64,000 bases of DNA from the NCBI RefSeq assembly GCF_014269035.2, contig NZ_JABWRP020000013.1, positions 1 through 64,000 on the forward strand, in the 5' to 3' direction. Position 1 is the stretch's first letter, and each line of letters opens with the position of its first letter. The stretch comes from Pseudomonas vlassakiae (lineage in GTDB: Bacteria > Pseudomonadota > Gammaproteobacteria > Pseudomonadales > Pseudomonadaceae). The translations under genes and the position numbers were made by a program. This document shows, piece by piece, positions 8,280 to 17,634 of the stretch. Under the pieces are notes generated by a model that was not told the origin of the DNA, ran no database searches, and saw only the letters and a list, made by a program, of their open reading frames with translations.

Positions 8280-9923
8280 TTGAAAGAGTATGACTATATC
8301 GTTGTAGGGGCTGGTACTTCAGGTTGTGTTGTTGCCTCCCGACTGGCCCAGCGCTCTGGTAACCGTGTTCTCTTGCTGGAAGCCGGCCCATCTGATCGTC
8401 ACTGGACGATCCAAATGCCGAGTGCCTTTGGCCGAAATTTCGAGGGTGGCCCATACAACTGGGGCTTCTGGACAACCCCGCAAAAGCATCTCGATGGTCG
8501 CAAGGTGTTCCAGCCTCGTGGTCGCGCTTTGGGCGGATCGTCTGCGATCAATGGCATGGTCTACTTGCGTGGTCACGCGCTTGACTATGACCGTTGGGCC
8601 AAGAAAGGGGCTACCGGCTGGTCGTATGCGGACGTATTGCCTTACTTCAAACGTGGCGAGCGCTACAGCGGTGGTGGAGACGCATATCGTGGTGGCCAAG
8701 GCCCTGTCTCAGTCCTGCGTGGCACCGTGGACAATCCGCTTGATCATGCATTCTTGAAGGCTGGCCAGGAAGCGGGTTACCCGCTCACCAGTGATGTGAA
8801 TGGCTATCAGCAGGAAGGCTTTGGCTGCTGGGACATGAACATTGATAACGGTGTTCGTGCCAGTTCTGCACATGCTTACCTGAAAACAGCTTCCTGGCAT
8901 CCTAAAGTCGATATAGTCACTGGTGCACGTCTTCGCAAACTGGAGTTTTCTGGCAAGCGCGTGGTGGGTGTCCGCTATGAACACCACGGTGTGGAGGTGA
9001 CTGCTCGTGCGCAAGCAGAGGTCATCCTCAGCGCAGGCGCCGTGCATTCGCCGCAGTTGCTTATGTTGTCCGGCATTGGCCCGGCAGATCACCTACGTGA
9101 CATGGGCATCAAGGTGCATACCCACCTCCCGGGTGTTGGCGAGAACCTGCAGGATCACATGTACATGATGATCCAGTACGAGTCCAAGCAGCCGGTCACA
9201 CTGAATAAATACGCCCGCCTGGACAAGCAGGCTGTTGCAGGGATTCAGTGGTTTGCTTCCAAAACGGGCCCTTTGAGCACAAATCACGTTGAGGTAGGCG
9301 CTTTCTTCCGCAGCCGCGCTGGCATCGAGCACCCGGACGTTCAGATTCACTTCAAGCCGGTGTTGCTTGAAGGGTGGCAACTGAGCAAAACCCATGGCTA
9401 CAACTTCGGCGCCGGCACGCTTCGAGCTACTAGCGTTGGTTCGCTGCGCTTGAACAGTGCTGATCCGAACGATGCTCCTCTGATTGACCCGAATTACTTG
9501 GCGACTCAAGAGGACATCATCGATATGCGTAACGCATTAAAGCTGACGCGTGAGGTGGCCATGCAAGATGCATTTGCACCATTCCGAGGTCGAGAAATCA
9601 CCCCAGGCAGTCAGCACCAATCGGACAAGGAAATCGATGCCTACATCCGTGCCAATGCGGGTAGCGGCTACCACTTGTGTGGTACCTGCCGGATGGGCAC
9701 AGACGATCTCTCAGTGTGCGCTCCGGATTTGAAGGTGCATGGGTTGGAGGGCCTTCGAGTCATTGACGCGTCGATCTTCCCCGATGAGCCGAGTGCCAAC
9801 ACAAACGCTCCTTCCTTCATGGTTGGGGAGCGAGGCGCCGACCTGGTGCTCGGAAACGGCATGCTCCGCGCAGAGAACATTGAAATATTCGAATCGCCGC
9901 GCTTTGCAGTTGCGCAACGTTGA
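8280..9923 (+). CDS. GMC-family FAD alcohol dehydrogenase (choline dehydrogenase-like)
   Basis: A 547-residue glucose-methanol-choline oxidoreductase. Seen: N-terminal FAD-binding motif VVGAGTSGCVVASRLA; RGRALGGSSAINGMVYLRG (GMC signature 1, about residues 79-97); GAVHSPQLLMLSGIGP (signature 2); C-terminal SGYHLCGTCRMG with the catalytic His and NTNAPSFMVGER with the partner Asn. It oxidises a primary alcohol to an aldehyde, passing electrons from FADH2 to the respiratory chain or oxygen. The start is TTG, chosen because the glycine-rich motif begins seven residues later and AAGGAGA lies just upstream. The aldehyde dehydrogenase gene follows after 10 bases, a BetA-BetB-like pair; the true alcohol may be choline-like or another amino alcohol. 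Confidence 0.9.
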   Translation: MKEYDYIVVGAGTSGCVVASRLAQRSGNRVLLLEAGPSDRHWTIQMPSAFGRNFEGGPYNWGFWTTPQKHLDGRKVFQPRGRALGGSSAINGMVYLRGHALDYDRWAKKGATGWSYADVLPYFKRGERYSGGGDAYRGGQGPVSVLRGTVDNPLDHAFLKAGQEAGYPLTSDVNGYQQEGFGCWDMNIDNGVRASSAHAYLKTASWHPKVDIVTGARLRKLEFSGKRVVGVRYEHHGVEVTARAQAEVILSAGAVHSPQLLMLSGIGPADHLRDMGIKVHTHLPGVGENLQDHMYMMIQYESKQPVTLNKYARLDKQAVAGIQWFASKTGPLSTNHVEVGAFFRSRAGIEHPDVQIHFKPVLLEGWQLSKTHGYNFGAGTLRATSVGSLRLNSADPNDAPLIDPNYLATQEDIIDMRNALKLTREVAMQDAFAPFRGREITPGSQHQSDKEIDAYIRANAGSGYHLCGTCRMGTDDLSVCAPDLKVHGLEGLRVIDASIFPDEPSANTNAPSFMVGERGADLVLGNGMLRAENIEIFESPRFAVAQR

Positions 9924-9933
9924 TGAGGTAGTT

Positions 9934-11364
9934 ATGGACTCCAAACTTTACATCGAAGGCCGTTGGATCGAAGCACGTGAGCGGGATGCGATCCCGAACC
10001 TCAACCCAGCTACTGATGAAGTGATCGGTGCGATACCGGTCGCAACCGCGGATGACGTTTCGCGGGCGGCAGAATCGGCTGGCAAAGGATTCGATCAGTG
10101 GTCTCAATTCACACCTGATGCGCGAGCCAACATCCTCACCAAAGTCGGCCAGCTGCTGCGCGAGCGCCGCCTGGATTTGGCCCGCACGCTCACCTGCGAG
10201 CAGGGCAAGATCCTAAGTGAGTCTCTTGTTGAAATTGACGTGAGCGCGGCCATCTTTGAATGGTATGCAGGAGAAGCTCGACGTTTGTATGGCCGACTGA
10301 TCCCCGCGTCTCAACCAGGTATGGAGCTGAAGGTCACCGTCGAACCGGTAGGCCCCGTCGCTATTTTCACCCCGTGGAATTTTCCACTGATTGAGCCAGC
10401 GGCGCACGCCGCAGCGGCGCTCGCTGCAGGGTGCTCGGTTGTTATCAAGGTTGCTGAGGACACTCCGCTTACCGGTGTAGCGCTAATCCAGGCCCTTATT
10501 GATGCCGGTGTTCCACCTTTGGCAGTCAACCTGCTGACGGGCAACCCTGGCGCCATTGCCTCTCGATTGATTGAGTCGCCACAAATCAGAAAGGTATCGC
10601 TTACCGGTTCTGTGGCAGTCGGGAAGCTGTTGGCAGGCCAGGCTGGGAGCCTGTTGAAGACTTCGACGATGGAGCTGGGTGGGAATGCTCCGGTCATCAT
10701 CTATGACGATGTAGACGTTAAGGAAACTGCCTCTCTGCTGGCTGTCAGAAAGAGTCGGAATGCTGGCCAGGTTTGCACGGCAGGCAACCGGTTCTTCATC
10801 CATGAACGAATCTACGATGAGTTCCTGGAGCACTACAGCAAAGCGTTGAGCAGCTTGGTGGTTGGACATGGCCTTGATGAAGCATCTCATGTTGGCCCTC
10901 TGGTAAACGCGCGTCGTGTCGCCGCTATGGAGGAGTTCGTGAGTAATGCACGCAGTACGGGTGCAGAGGTCGCACTGGGTGGTTACCGCATTGGTGACAC
11001 TGGCAATTTCTTCGCCAACACCATTATCACAGATGGTCGTCCAGATTTGCTCGCGGGAACCCAAGAAGTCTTCGGCCCAATTTCGCCACTTTGGAAATTT
11101 TCTGACACGGACGCAGTCATCGCTGCATCGAACGATACGAATGTGGGCTTGGCTGGCTATGTGTTCACGAAAAATCTGTCGCTTGCAAATTACGTATCGA
11201 ATCGTCTGAAAGTGGGTGTCGTCGCAGTTAACCACTGTACAGCCATGTTTGTAGAGGCACCTTTTGGCGGTATGAAAGATTCTGGTTTCGGTCATATCTG
11301 CGGGAAAGAAGGCTTGGATGCCTACCTGAAAACTAAACTGACTTCCATTTGCTATCCCAGCTAA
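9934..11364 (+). CDS. NAD(P)+-dependent aldehyde dehydrogenase
   Basis: 476 residues from the ATG at 9934 (MDSKLYIEG), preceded by GAGGT; the open frame continues far upstream inside the GMC gene but that part is a shadow. Seen: TPWNFP, KVAEDTPLTG, SLTGSVAVGK, MELGGNAPVI with the general-base Glu, and NAGQVCTAGNRF with the catalytic Cys. The C-terminus has EAPFGGMKDSGFG. It resembles succinate-semialdehyde/aminoaldehyde dehydrogenases. Its place directly after the GMC alcohol dehydrogenase means it most likely oxidises that enzyme's aldehyde product. A role as betaine-aldehyde or 2-oxoglutarate-semialdehyde dehydrogenase cannot be excluded. Confidence 0.92.
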   Translation: MDSKLYIEGRWIEARERDAIPNLNPATDEVIGAIPVATADDVSRAAESAGKGFDQWSQFTPDARANILTKVGQLLRERRLDLARTLTCEQGKILSESLVEIDVSAAIFEWYAGEARRLYGRLIPASQPGMELKVTVEPVGPVAIFTPWNFPLIEPAAHAAAALAAGCSVVIKVAEDTPLTGVALIQALIDAGVPPLAVNLLTGNPGAIASRLIESPQIRKVSLTGSVAVGKLLAGQAGSLLKTSTMELGGNAPVIIYDDVDVKETASLLAVRKSRNAGQVCTAGNRFFIHERIYDEFLEHYSKALSSLVVGHGLDEASHVGPLVNARRVAAMEEFVSNARSTGAEVALGGYRIGDTGNFFANTIITDGRPDLLAGTQEVFGPISPLWKFSDTDAVIAASNDTNVGLAGYVFTKNLSLANYVSNRLKVGVVAVNHCTAMFVEAPFGGMKDSGFGHICGKEGLDAYLKTKLTSICYPS

Positions 11365-11414
11365 AAGCCTAATAGCCGGCTAAATCGAATAATTAAGGGT
11401 TAAGAGGATCTATC

Positions 11415-12464
11415 ATGAAAAAGCGTTCAGTACGAGGTTTGGTAGCCTTAGCTGCTGTGGGTACCATGCTGGCAGCGGGAGTAGCTAGTGCGCGAGATTT
11501 TACCGTCGTGTCGTGGGGTGGGAATTTCCAGGACGCCCAGCGTGAAAAAATCTTCAAACCATTCAGCGAGAAAATAGGGAAGCCAGTCCTGGAGCAAAGC
11601 TGGGAAGGCGGCATTGGTATTCTTCAGGCGAAAGTTAGAAGTGGTAATCCCAACTGGGATGTTGTGCAGATTGAGTCGCTAGACTTGGTACCTGGTTGTA
11701 GCGACGGGCTGTACGAAAAAATTGATTGGAAAGCGATCGGCGGCACCACTGATTTCCTCCCTCAAGCCGTTAGTGAGTGTGGCGTTGGCGCAATCATCTG
11801 GTCGATCGGTTTTGCCTACGACGGTGCGAAGCTCTCTGATGGCCCGAAAAACTGGGCAGACTTCTGGGACGTGAAGAAGTTTCCAGGCAAGCGGGGCATG
11901 CGTAAGGGCCCAATGTACACACTGGAAGCCGCATTGCTGGCAGATGGTGTCAGCAAGGATGATGTCTATAAAGAGCTGAGCACCCCAGCCGGTGTAGCGC
12001 GCGCCTTCAAAAAACTGGATGAACTGCGCCCAAATATCGTTTGGTGGGACGTAGCTGCATCTCAGCTTCAACTGCTGGCTTCCGGTCAGGTCGCAATGAC
12101 AGCCGCCTACAGCGGCAGGATTGCGAGCATCAACCATAAAGAACACACGAATTTCAAGTACGTGTTCAATCAAAGCCTCTATGGCATGGACTATTGGGTA
12201 GTTCTTAAGGGAGCTGAGAACCTGGAAGACGCCAAGAAGTTTCTTGCATATGCAAGTGAGCCTCAGGTTCAAGCTGACTTTTCGGAGTACGCAATCCAGG
12301 GTATGACCAACACCAAGGCCATTCCGCTGGTTGACAGTAAGCTGGTGAGCGAACTTCCAACAGCTCAAGATAACATTGATGTCTCCATTCCGTTGGATGC
12401 CGATTTCTGGGCTGACAATATGGCTGACTTGACGCGAAGGTTTAATGCCTGGCTGACACGCTGA
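11415..12464 (+). CDS. ABC transporter periplasmic binding protein, polyamine (PotD/PotF) type
   Basis: 349 residues with a Sec signal peptide (MKKRSV..., hydrophobic core, cleavage near VASA-RD at about residue 27). The mature part begins FTVVSWGGNFQDAQ, the typical start of the spermidine/putrescine-type family; GPMYTLEAALLADGV and WWDVAASQLQLLASGQVAM follow. It delivers a small cationic or amino-containing solute to the permease encoded directly downstream. It is first of four consecutive transport genes. The window holds a paralogue at 28868-29920 that is roughly 70% identical by eye (for example NQSLYGMDYWVVLKG is shared unchanged). Confidence 0.93.
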   Translation: MKKRSVRGLVALAAVGTMLAAGVASARDFTVVSWGGNFQDAQREKIFKPFSEKIGKPVLEQSWEGGIGILQAKVRSGNPNWDVVQIESLDLVPGCSDGLYEKIDWKAIGGTTDFLPQAVSECGVGAIIWSIGFAYDGAKLSDGPKNWADFWDVKKFPGKRGMRKGPMYTLEAALLADGVSKDDVYKELSTPAGVARAFKKLDELRPNIVWWDVAASQLQLLASGQVAMTAAYSGRIASINHKEHTNFKYVFNQSLYGMDYWVVLKGAENLEDAKKFLAYASEPQVQADFSEYAIQGMTNTKAIPLVDSKLVSELPTAQDNIDVSIPLDADFWADNMADLTRRFNAWLTR

Positions 12465-12516
12465 TTTCCGATAAGCCACTAATAATTAAACTCGAAAAAG
12501 GGCATTAGGTAAGCAA

Positions 12517-13578
12517 ATGGGCGAATACATCCAGTTTGATAAGGTTGTAAAAAACTATGGCAGCATAAAGGTCATCGATGGTCTTGACCTGGCCATTTCG
12601 CGTGGAGAGTTTGTCAGTCTGCTAGGCCCTTCAGGGTCAGGCAAAACTACTATGTTGATGATGTTGGCTGGATTTGAGGACACCTCCGGTGGCAAGATTA
12701 CGGTGGATGGGCACCGTGTGGACAACCTTCCGGCCCATGATAGAAACATGGGTGTAGTATTCCAGAACTATGCGCTGTTCCCGCACATGACAATCGCTGA
12801 GAACATTGCTTTCCCTTTGAAAATGCGCAAGATGCCGTCCAAAGAGATCAAGGCGCGTGTAGATCGTGCACTTGAGATGGTTCAGCTCGGGCAGGTTAAG
12901 GATCGCAAGCCGAGTCAGCTGTCTGGTGGCCAACAACAGCGCATCGCTCTGGCCAGGGCATTGGTTTTCGAGCCTCAAGTTGTTTTGATGGACGAACCTC
13001 TGGGTGCTTTGGACAAGCAACTACGTGAGCATATGCAGCTTGAGCTCCGCGAGCTTCATAAGAAGCTGGGTTTGACAATCGTGTTCGTAACCCACGATCA
13101 AAATGAAGCGATCACCATGTCTGATCGGATCGCTGTGTTCAACAAAGGGAAAATCGAACAAATCGACTCCCCTGAAGAAATTTATCTGCGACCAAAAACT
13201 CGATTTGTCGCTGAGTTTGTTGGTGAGACCAATTTGCTTGAGGGGCAGGTCGTCGGCGCAAGTGCGGGCACTGTAACCGTCAAGCTTTCCAACGGCGCTC
13301 AGGTGAAATGTGCAACATCGGCTCGCCTGACCAATGGAACGAATGTTTTTGTTTCAGTTCGGCCAGAGTCGCTGTCGCTGACTGCAACGGATCCACATGT
13401 CAACGTCTTGGAAGCTGTAGTGGATGACTTGGTATTCCAAGGTGACCACACGCGTGTACATCTACGGAGCAAGAACCTCAAAATCGCTATGCGCCTGGCG
13501 GCGAGTAAGACTGATCTGAAAATTGGTCAGAATATCTCGGTTTCCTTTGCTCCAGAGATTTGCTCAGTGGTGGTGTGA
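12517..13578 (+). CDS. ABC transporter ATP-binding protein, PotA/PotG type
   Basis: 353 residues. Walker A GPSGSGKTT (about 34-42), Q-loop NYALFPHMT, signature LSGGQQQRIALARAL, Walker B VVLMDEPLGALD and switch VTHDQNEA are all present. The C-terminal 110 or so residues are a TOBE-type regulatory domain, as in PotA. It powers import for the binding protein and the two permeases that surround it. Its stop overlaps the start of the next gene (TGATG), a sign of translational coupling. Confidence 0.95.
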   Translation: MGEYIQFDKVVKNYGSIKVIDGLDLAISRGEFVSLLGPSGSGKTTMLMMLAGFEDTSGGKITVDGHRVDNLPAHDRNMGVVFQNYALFPHMTIAENIAFPLKMRKMPSKEIKARVDRALEMVQLGQVKDRKPSQLSGGQQQRIALARALVFEPQVVLMDEPLGALDKQLREHMQLELRELHKKLGLTIVFVTHDQNEAITMSDRIAVFNKGKIEQIDSPEEIYLRPKTRFVAEFVGETNLLEGQVVGASAGTVTVKLSNGAQVKCATSARLTNGTNVFVSVRPESLSLTATDPHVNVLEAVVDDLVFQGDHTRVHLRSKNLKIAMRLAASKTDLKIGQNISVSFAPEICSVVV

Positions 13579-14849
13579 TGAATTACGAAAGCGTTAATCA
13601 AAATGTCGCTACATTGAACAGTTCTCGTCCAACGCAGAATGACACGGGAACTGTCAAGAAACGTCGCGTTGCAGGTAAAGGGCGAGCTTCGTCGCTGTTG
13701 CTAATCTTGCCGCTGCTTGCATTCTTGGTGGTGTTTTTCTGGGTTCCTCTGATTACCGTGCTGAAGACCGCGGTGATCAACACCACAGTCACTGTCGGCT
13801 TTCCGACAACGACCTCTGTTATTGGGAAGTGGGACGGTCAGTTACCAGTGCCGAAAGAGCTTGATCGAGCGGTCATTGCTGACGTTCTGAAAAGCGATGA
13901 GGATCGTATCAAGTTCGGTGACGCAGTACGGCAACTCAACGCGGACTATCCAGGTTTCCGCAGCTTGATCGCTAACACTCAGCGTGCGGTCTCTGGTCAG
14001 GATGTGAATAGCGCCCCTTTGCTCAAGGATATCGATCCACGATGGGGGGACATTCACTACTGGAACGTGCTCAGCCGTAACTCCAGTGTCCTGACAGATA
14101 CCAATCTGCTCTCAGCGCTGGATATGCAGCGCAATGCTGAGGGCACCGTTGAGGCGATGCCGGAAGGGTTGTCCGAAAACAGGGTCATCATTGGCCGCAC
14201 GTTCTTCATTTCCTTCATGGTCGCGGTCATCTGCCTGGCGGTGGGCGTACCTTATGCAATTATCGCGGCAAGGGTAACCGGCTGGAAGCGCACGTTGATG
14301 CTAACAATGGTGTTGATTCCGCTGTGGACATCGCTCCTCGTGCGGTCTGCCTCTTGGGTAGTGGTACTGCAGGACAACGGGATCATCAACAATTTCTTGA
14401 TGTCCATCGGTGTCATATCCAGTCCACTATCGCTAATCTTCAACCGCACGGGCGTATTGTTGGCTATGTCTCAAGTGCTGCTGCCGTTCATGGTACTGCC
14501 GGTCTTCGCAGCAGTTAAGGCAGTGCCCATGAATCTGCTTTATGCAGCGTCGTCCTTGGGGGCTAAACCACATTCGGTATTCTTCCGGGTGCTACTGCCT
14601 CTGATTATGCCCGGTGTTGTGTCAGGTGCTCTTTTGGTCTTCATGGCTGCAATCGGCTACTACATCACACCAGCTCTGGTGGGCGGGCCAAAAGATCAGA
14701 TGGTCAGTTCGATCGTTGCCTTCTACGCCACCGGTACCGCTGACTGGGGCCGTGCTGCGGCATTGGGCTTGATTCTGCTCGCAGTAACGATAGTGCTGTA
14801 CATCGTTTACTCTCGTGTTTCTAAATCTAATCCGCTCACCGGAGAGTAG
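13578..14849 (+). CDS. ABC transporter permease, PotB/PotH type
   Basis: 423 residues from the ATG that overlaps the ATPase stop codon. One membrane segment near residues 35-60, then a long non-hydrophobic insert of about 130 residues (65-195) that is likely periplasmic, then five more membrane segments. The EAA coupling loop reads YAASSLGAKPHSVFFRVLLPL. The large periplasmic insert is a feature of some Pot-type permeases in Pseudomonas. It pairs with the next permease to form the membrane channel. Confidence 0.93.
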   Translation: MNYESVNQNVATLNSSRPTQNDTGTVKKRRVAGKGRASSLLLILPLLAFLVVFFWVPLITVLKTAVINTTVTVGFPTTTSVIGKWDGQLPVPKELDRAVIADVLKSDEDRIKFGDAVRQLNADYPGFRSLIANTQRAVSGQDVNSAPLLKDIDPRWGDIHYWNVLSRNSSVLTDTNLLSALDMQRNAEGTVEAMPEGLSENRVIIGRTFFISFMVAVICLAVGVPYAIIAARVTGWKRTLMLTMVLIPLWTSLLVRSASWVVVLQDNGIINNFLMSIGVISSPLSLIFNRTGVLLAMSQVLLPFMVLPVFAAVKAVPMNLLYAASSLGAKPHSVFFRVLLPLIMPGVVSGALLVFMAAIGYYITPALVGGPKDQMVSSIVAFYATGTADWGRAAALGLILLAVTIVLYIVYSRVSKSNPLTGE

Positions 14850-14854
14850 CAGCC

Positions 14855-15640
14855 ATGAAGAAAGTCGTATTTTTCTTAGTAGCGCTCGCTACGATCATTT
14901 TCCTGATTGGCCCACTGTTGGCAATTTTGCCACTCGCATTTACTTCCAACGTCTTTCTCACTTACCCAATCGGTGAGTTGTCACTGCGTTGGTTTGATGT
15001 TGTCTTTAACAACGACGTGTGGCACCGGTCGATGGTTAACAGCCTTATCATGGGCGTGGGGTCGACGTTCCTGGCGACAGTGTTGGGTACCCTAGCTGCT
15101 TTGGGGCTTCGCAACAAGAATGTGCCCTGTGTCAGCCTGTTGAAGACTGTATTTCTGCTTCCGATGGTCGTGCCTGCGGTGGTATTGGGTGTAGGCATGC
15201 AGATCGTCTTCGCGAAGTTGGGGCTGGCAAGTTCATATACCGGTGTGATCATTGCTCACACTGTCCTGGCTCTTCCATTTGTTCTGATCAGCGTGCTGGA
15301 TTCTCTAGCGGGTATTCACTCATCTCTGGAGCGTGCGGCGGCCAGCCTGGGAGCGAAGCCGTTTGCCACCTTCCGTCACGTCGTTCTTCCTTTGGCTGCA
15401 CCGGGCATTGGCACGGGAGCGGTATTTGCGTTTGCCACTTCGCTCGATGAAGTCGTGATCACACTGTTCCTCGCTGGGCCGAACCAGACGACGATGGCCC
15501 TAAAAATGTTCTCCAGCTTGAGGGAAAACGTCACTCCAGCTGTTACAGCCGTCGCGTTCATTCTCATCTTGATCACGTTGGTCTTAATTGGCGCAGCTGC
15601 ACTGATGAAGCGACGATCAAACCACGAAGTAAGTAATTAG
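14855..15640 (+). CDS. ABC transporter permease, PotC/PotI type
   Basis: 261 residues with six predicted membrane segments and the coupling loop RAAASLGAKPFATFRHVVLPL. It starts 5 bases after the previous stop, so it is part of the same operon. Together with the genes from 11415 it completes a binding protein, ATPase and two-permease importer. The family imports putrescine, spermidine or other cationic amines; the surrounding alcohol and amine oxidising enzymes make a choline-like or amino-alcohol substrate possible. Confidence 0.94.
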   Translation: MKKVVFFLVALATIIFLIGPLLAILPLAFTSNVFLTYPIGELSLRWFDVVFNNDVWHRSMVNSLIMGVGSTFLATVLGTLAALGLRNKNVPCVSLLKTVFLLPMVVPAVVLGVGMQIVFAKLGLASSYTGVIIAHTVLALPFVLISVLDSLAGIHSSLERAAASLGAKPFATFRHVVLPLAAPGIGTGAVFAFATSLDEVVITLFLAGPNQTTMALKMFSSLRENVTPAVTAVAFILILITLVLIGAAALMKRRSNHEVSN

Positions 15641-15663
15641 TTCGTAGTTTTCAATTAAAGGCC

Positions 15664-15692
15664 TGGCTCAGTGCGCACCGTTGCATGAGCCA
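15664..15692 (+). terminator. possible terminator or attenuating hairpin after the ABC operon
   Basis: Inverted repeat TGGCTCA / TGAGCCA, extendable with mismatches, 24 bases past the last permease. There is no T tract, so it may be an attenuator or an mRNA end signal. Confidence 0.35.
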
Positions 15693-15823
15693 TGGCTTAA
15701 TCTGTAGATGACGTGTGCCGATTGAAGGTTTCTTTGGCGAGGAGTCCACGCACCCCTGTCGTTCAGCTTTGCTATTTACGTTTTTAACAAAAATATATTA
15801 ACCATAGTGTCTTGGGTTTATTT

Positions 15824-17128
15824 ATGACTGCCAATCTCACGTATCCTAGTTATCAAACTGGGTCGGGTTGGGCTGCGCTGCTTCCGAAGCGTACCCCTAA
15901 ACTCGTGATGCCTACCGACAAGTCTTTCGATGTAGCTGTCATTGGCGCAGGTGTGACAGGGCTTGCCGCCGCTCGAAGGGTCGCCGAACTGGAGCCAAAT
16001 AGCCGCGTCCTGTTAATCGACGCCACCACTATTGGTGAAGGGTCTAGCGGGCGTAACTCCGGCTTTCTCATCAACATGCCGCATAACACCAACATGGCAG
16101 GGCATGGTAGTCCAGCGGAGTTGGCGAGAGCGCAAATTAAACTCTTGGACGGCGGTTTGAGCTGGATAAAATCGCTGATCGACGAGCATAAAATCGATTG
16201 TGGTTGGAATCCTGCCGGCAAGTATCACGCAGCGGCGACCCCACAGGGTGAGCAGTCCCTGCGCGCTGTACTTGAGCAGTACAAAGAGTGGGGTGTCGAC
16301 TATCGAGAGCTGGGTGGTGATGAGCTAAAGAACACGCTGGGCACGGACTACTATCGCTATGGGTTCTTTTCTCCAAACAGCGTGTTCGTCCAGCCGGCAG
16401 CGCTTGTAAGAGGCCTGGCTGATAGCCTCCCCGAAAACGTCTATCTCTGGGAAAACGAGCCAGTGTTCTCTGTTGAGCCTGGTAAGCCCTACGTCATTAC
16501 CACTCGAAGCGCATCGGTCAAGGCAGGCCGGGTCATCATCGCCAACAACGGCTTCGCACGTAAGTTGGGCTTTGCTAAAGATCGGGTCTTCACCATCTAT
16601 ACCTATGCCGGCATCACGCCGCAGTTGGATGATGATGAACTGGGCAAGCTTGGAGCATCGCCGGAATGGGGGGCAATCCCTGCCAACCGGCTTGGCACGA
16701 CCTTGCGCAAGATTTCCTCGGGGAGATTCATGGTGCGCAGCGCCTACTCCTATGAGAAAGAGAACAAGATCAGCGATGTCAAGGCGATGCTCAAATCCTT
16801 GTACGCAAAACGCTACCCCAACATGAAGTCCCACGAACTGGAGCATGTTTGGGGTGGGGTCACAGCGCTGACGGGGAACGGCGGCTTGTACTTCGGATGT
16901 GTCCGAGACGGCATGTATATCTCCATTTGCTGCAATGGCGCAGGCCTTCTGAAGTGCAGCCTCTTCGGCAAGCTTCTGGCCGAAATGGCGTGCGGCCAAC
17001 AATCCAACGAGCTCGCAACTGTGATGGGCTTTGACCGCCCGAGCTGGCTTCCGCCAGAGCCAGTGAGGAAGCTAGCCATCGTCAGCGCAATCAATTACCA
17101 AAAATTCAAAGCTGGCCGCGAACGCTAG
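15824..17128 (+). CDS. FAD-dependent amine oxidase, gamma-glutamylputrescine oxidase (PuuB)-like
   Basis: 434 residues of the DAO (D-amino-acid-oxidase) superfamily from the ATG at 15824; a TTG four codons upstream is the alternative. Seen: FAD motif VAVIGAGVTGLAAARRVAE (about 36-54) and GEGSSGRNSGFLINMPH, the PuuB-like segment. Near the C-terminus CCNGAGLLKCSLFGK closes the FAD site. It oxidises a secondary or primary amine to an imine with release of peroxide. A paralogue lies at 34957-36282. The RidA gene 13 bases downstream would hydrolyse the imine/enamine product, which supports an amine oxidase role. The true substrate is unknown. Confidence 0.88.
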   Translation: MTANLTYPSYQTGSGWAALLPKRTPKLVMPTDKSFDVAVIGAGVTGLAAARRVAELEPNSRVLLIDATTIGEGSSGRNSGFLINMPHNTNMAGHGSPAELARAQIKLLDGGLSWIKSLIDEHKIDCGWNPAGKYHAAATPQGEQSLRAVLEQYKEWGVDYRELGGDELKNTLGTDYYRYGFFSPNSVFVQPAALVRGLADSLPENVYLWENEPVFSVEPGKPYVITTRSASVKAGRVIIANNGFARKLGFAKDRVFTIYTYAGITPQLDDDELGKLGASPEWGAIPANRLGTTLRKISSGRFMVRSAYSYEKENKISDVKAMLKSLYAKRYPNMKSHELEHVWGGVTALTGNGGLYFGCVRDGMYISICCNGAGLLKCSLFGKLLAEMACGQQSNELATVMGFDRPSWLPPEPVRKLAIVSAINYQKFKAGRER

Positions 17129-17141
17129 TAGAGGAGCAATT

Positions 17142-17492
17142 ATGAGTTCGATCACCCGAGCACCTGGTAACCACCGTTACTCCGAAGTCGTTGCGTACAA
17201 CGGGACGCTCTATCTTTCGGGCATCGTGCCAACGCGGCTTGACGTTGGCATCGCAGGGCAAGCCGCTGAAGTGTTGAAGTCGATCGAGTCGGTGCTGGAA
17301 AATAATGGCAGCGCAAAATCGAAGATCCTGTTCTGCCAGATTTACTTGGCAGATATTCGCCTTGCCAAAGAGATGAATGAGGTCTGGGACAATTGGGTCG
17401 ATCCGGATAACCTTCCGGCCCGGGCAACGGTCGAGGCGCGACTCGCCAGCCCTGACAAGCTCATCGAGGTTTGCGTCGTCGCAGCACAATAA
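17142..17492 (+). CDS. RidA-family enamine/imine deaminase
   Basis: 116 residues, YjgF/YER057c/UK114 fold. The conserved catalytic Arg of deaminating RidA proteins is present at 94 in PARATVEARL, and LYLSGIVP is the family's N-terminal strand motif. RidA enzymes hydrolyse reactive imines and enamines to keto compounds and ammonia. It is preceded by a GAGGAGC ribosome site and follows the FAD amine oxidase closely, so it likely clears that enzyme's imine product. Confidence 0.9.
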   Translation: MSSITRAPGNHRYSEVVAYNGTLYLSGIVPTRLDVGIAGQAAEVLKSIESVLENNGSAKSKILFCQIYLADIRLAKEMNEVWDNWVDPDNLPARATVEARLASPDKLIEVCVVAAQ

Positions 17493-17613
17493 GATTAACA
17501 AGCGGAGGTGTGAGGAGATATAACTGCACCCCGAAGGCGCTCATTTTAGGATGAGGTTGGCCACACACCTCCCACCCCCTTGGGTAGGTTTTGAATGCTT
17601 TCATTCCGACCAG

Positions 17614-17634
17614 AGCCCCGCTATGTGCGGGGCT
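17614..17634 (+). terminator. terminator after ridA-like gene
   Basis: Perfect 8-bp stem AGCCCCGC / GCGGGGCT with a 5-base loop followed by ATCTTGTTG. It ends the + strand cluster that starts at 8280. Confidence 0.6.

Noticed and set aside
10483..11295. 270-codon minus frame inside the aldehyde dehydrogenase
   Set aside because: Opposite strand of a gene with all catalytic motifs; Cys/Arg/Thr-rich and unrelated to any family.
11679..12479. 266-codon minus frame inside the Pot-type binding protein
   Set aside because: Antisense of a well supported gene; no ribosome site.
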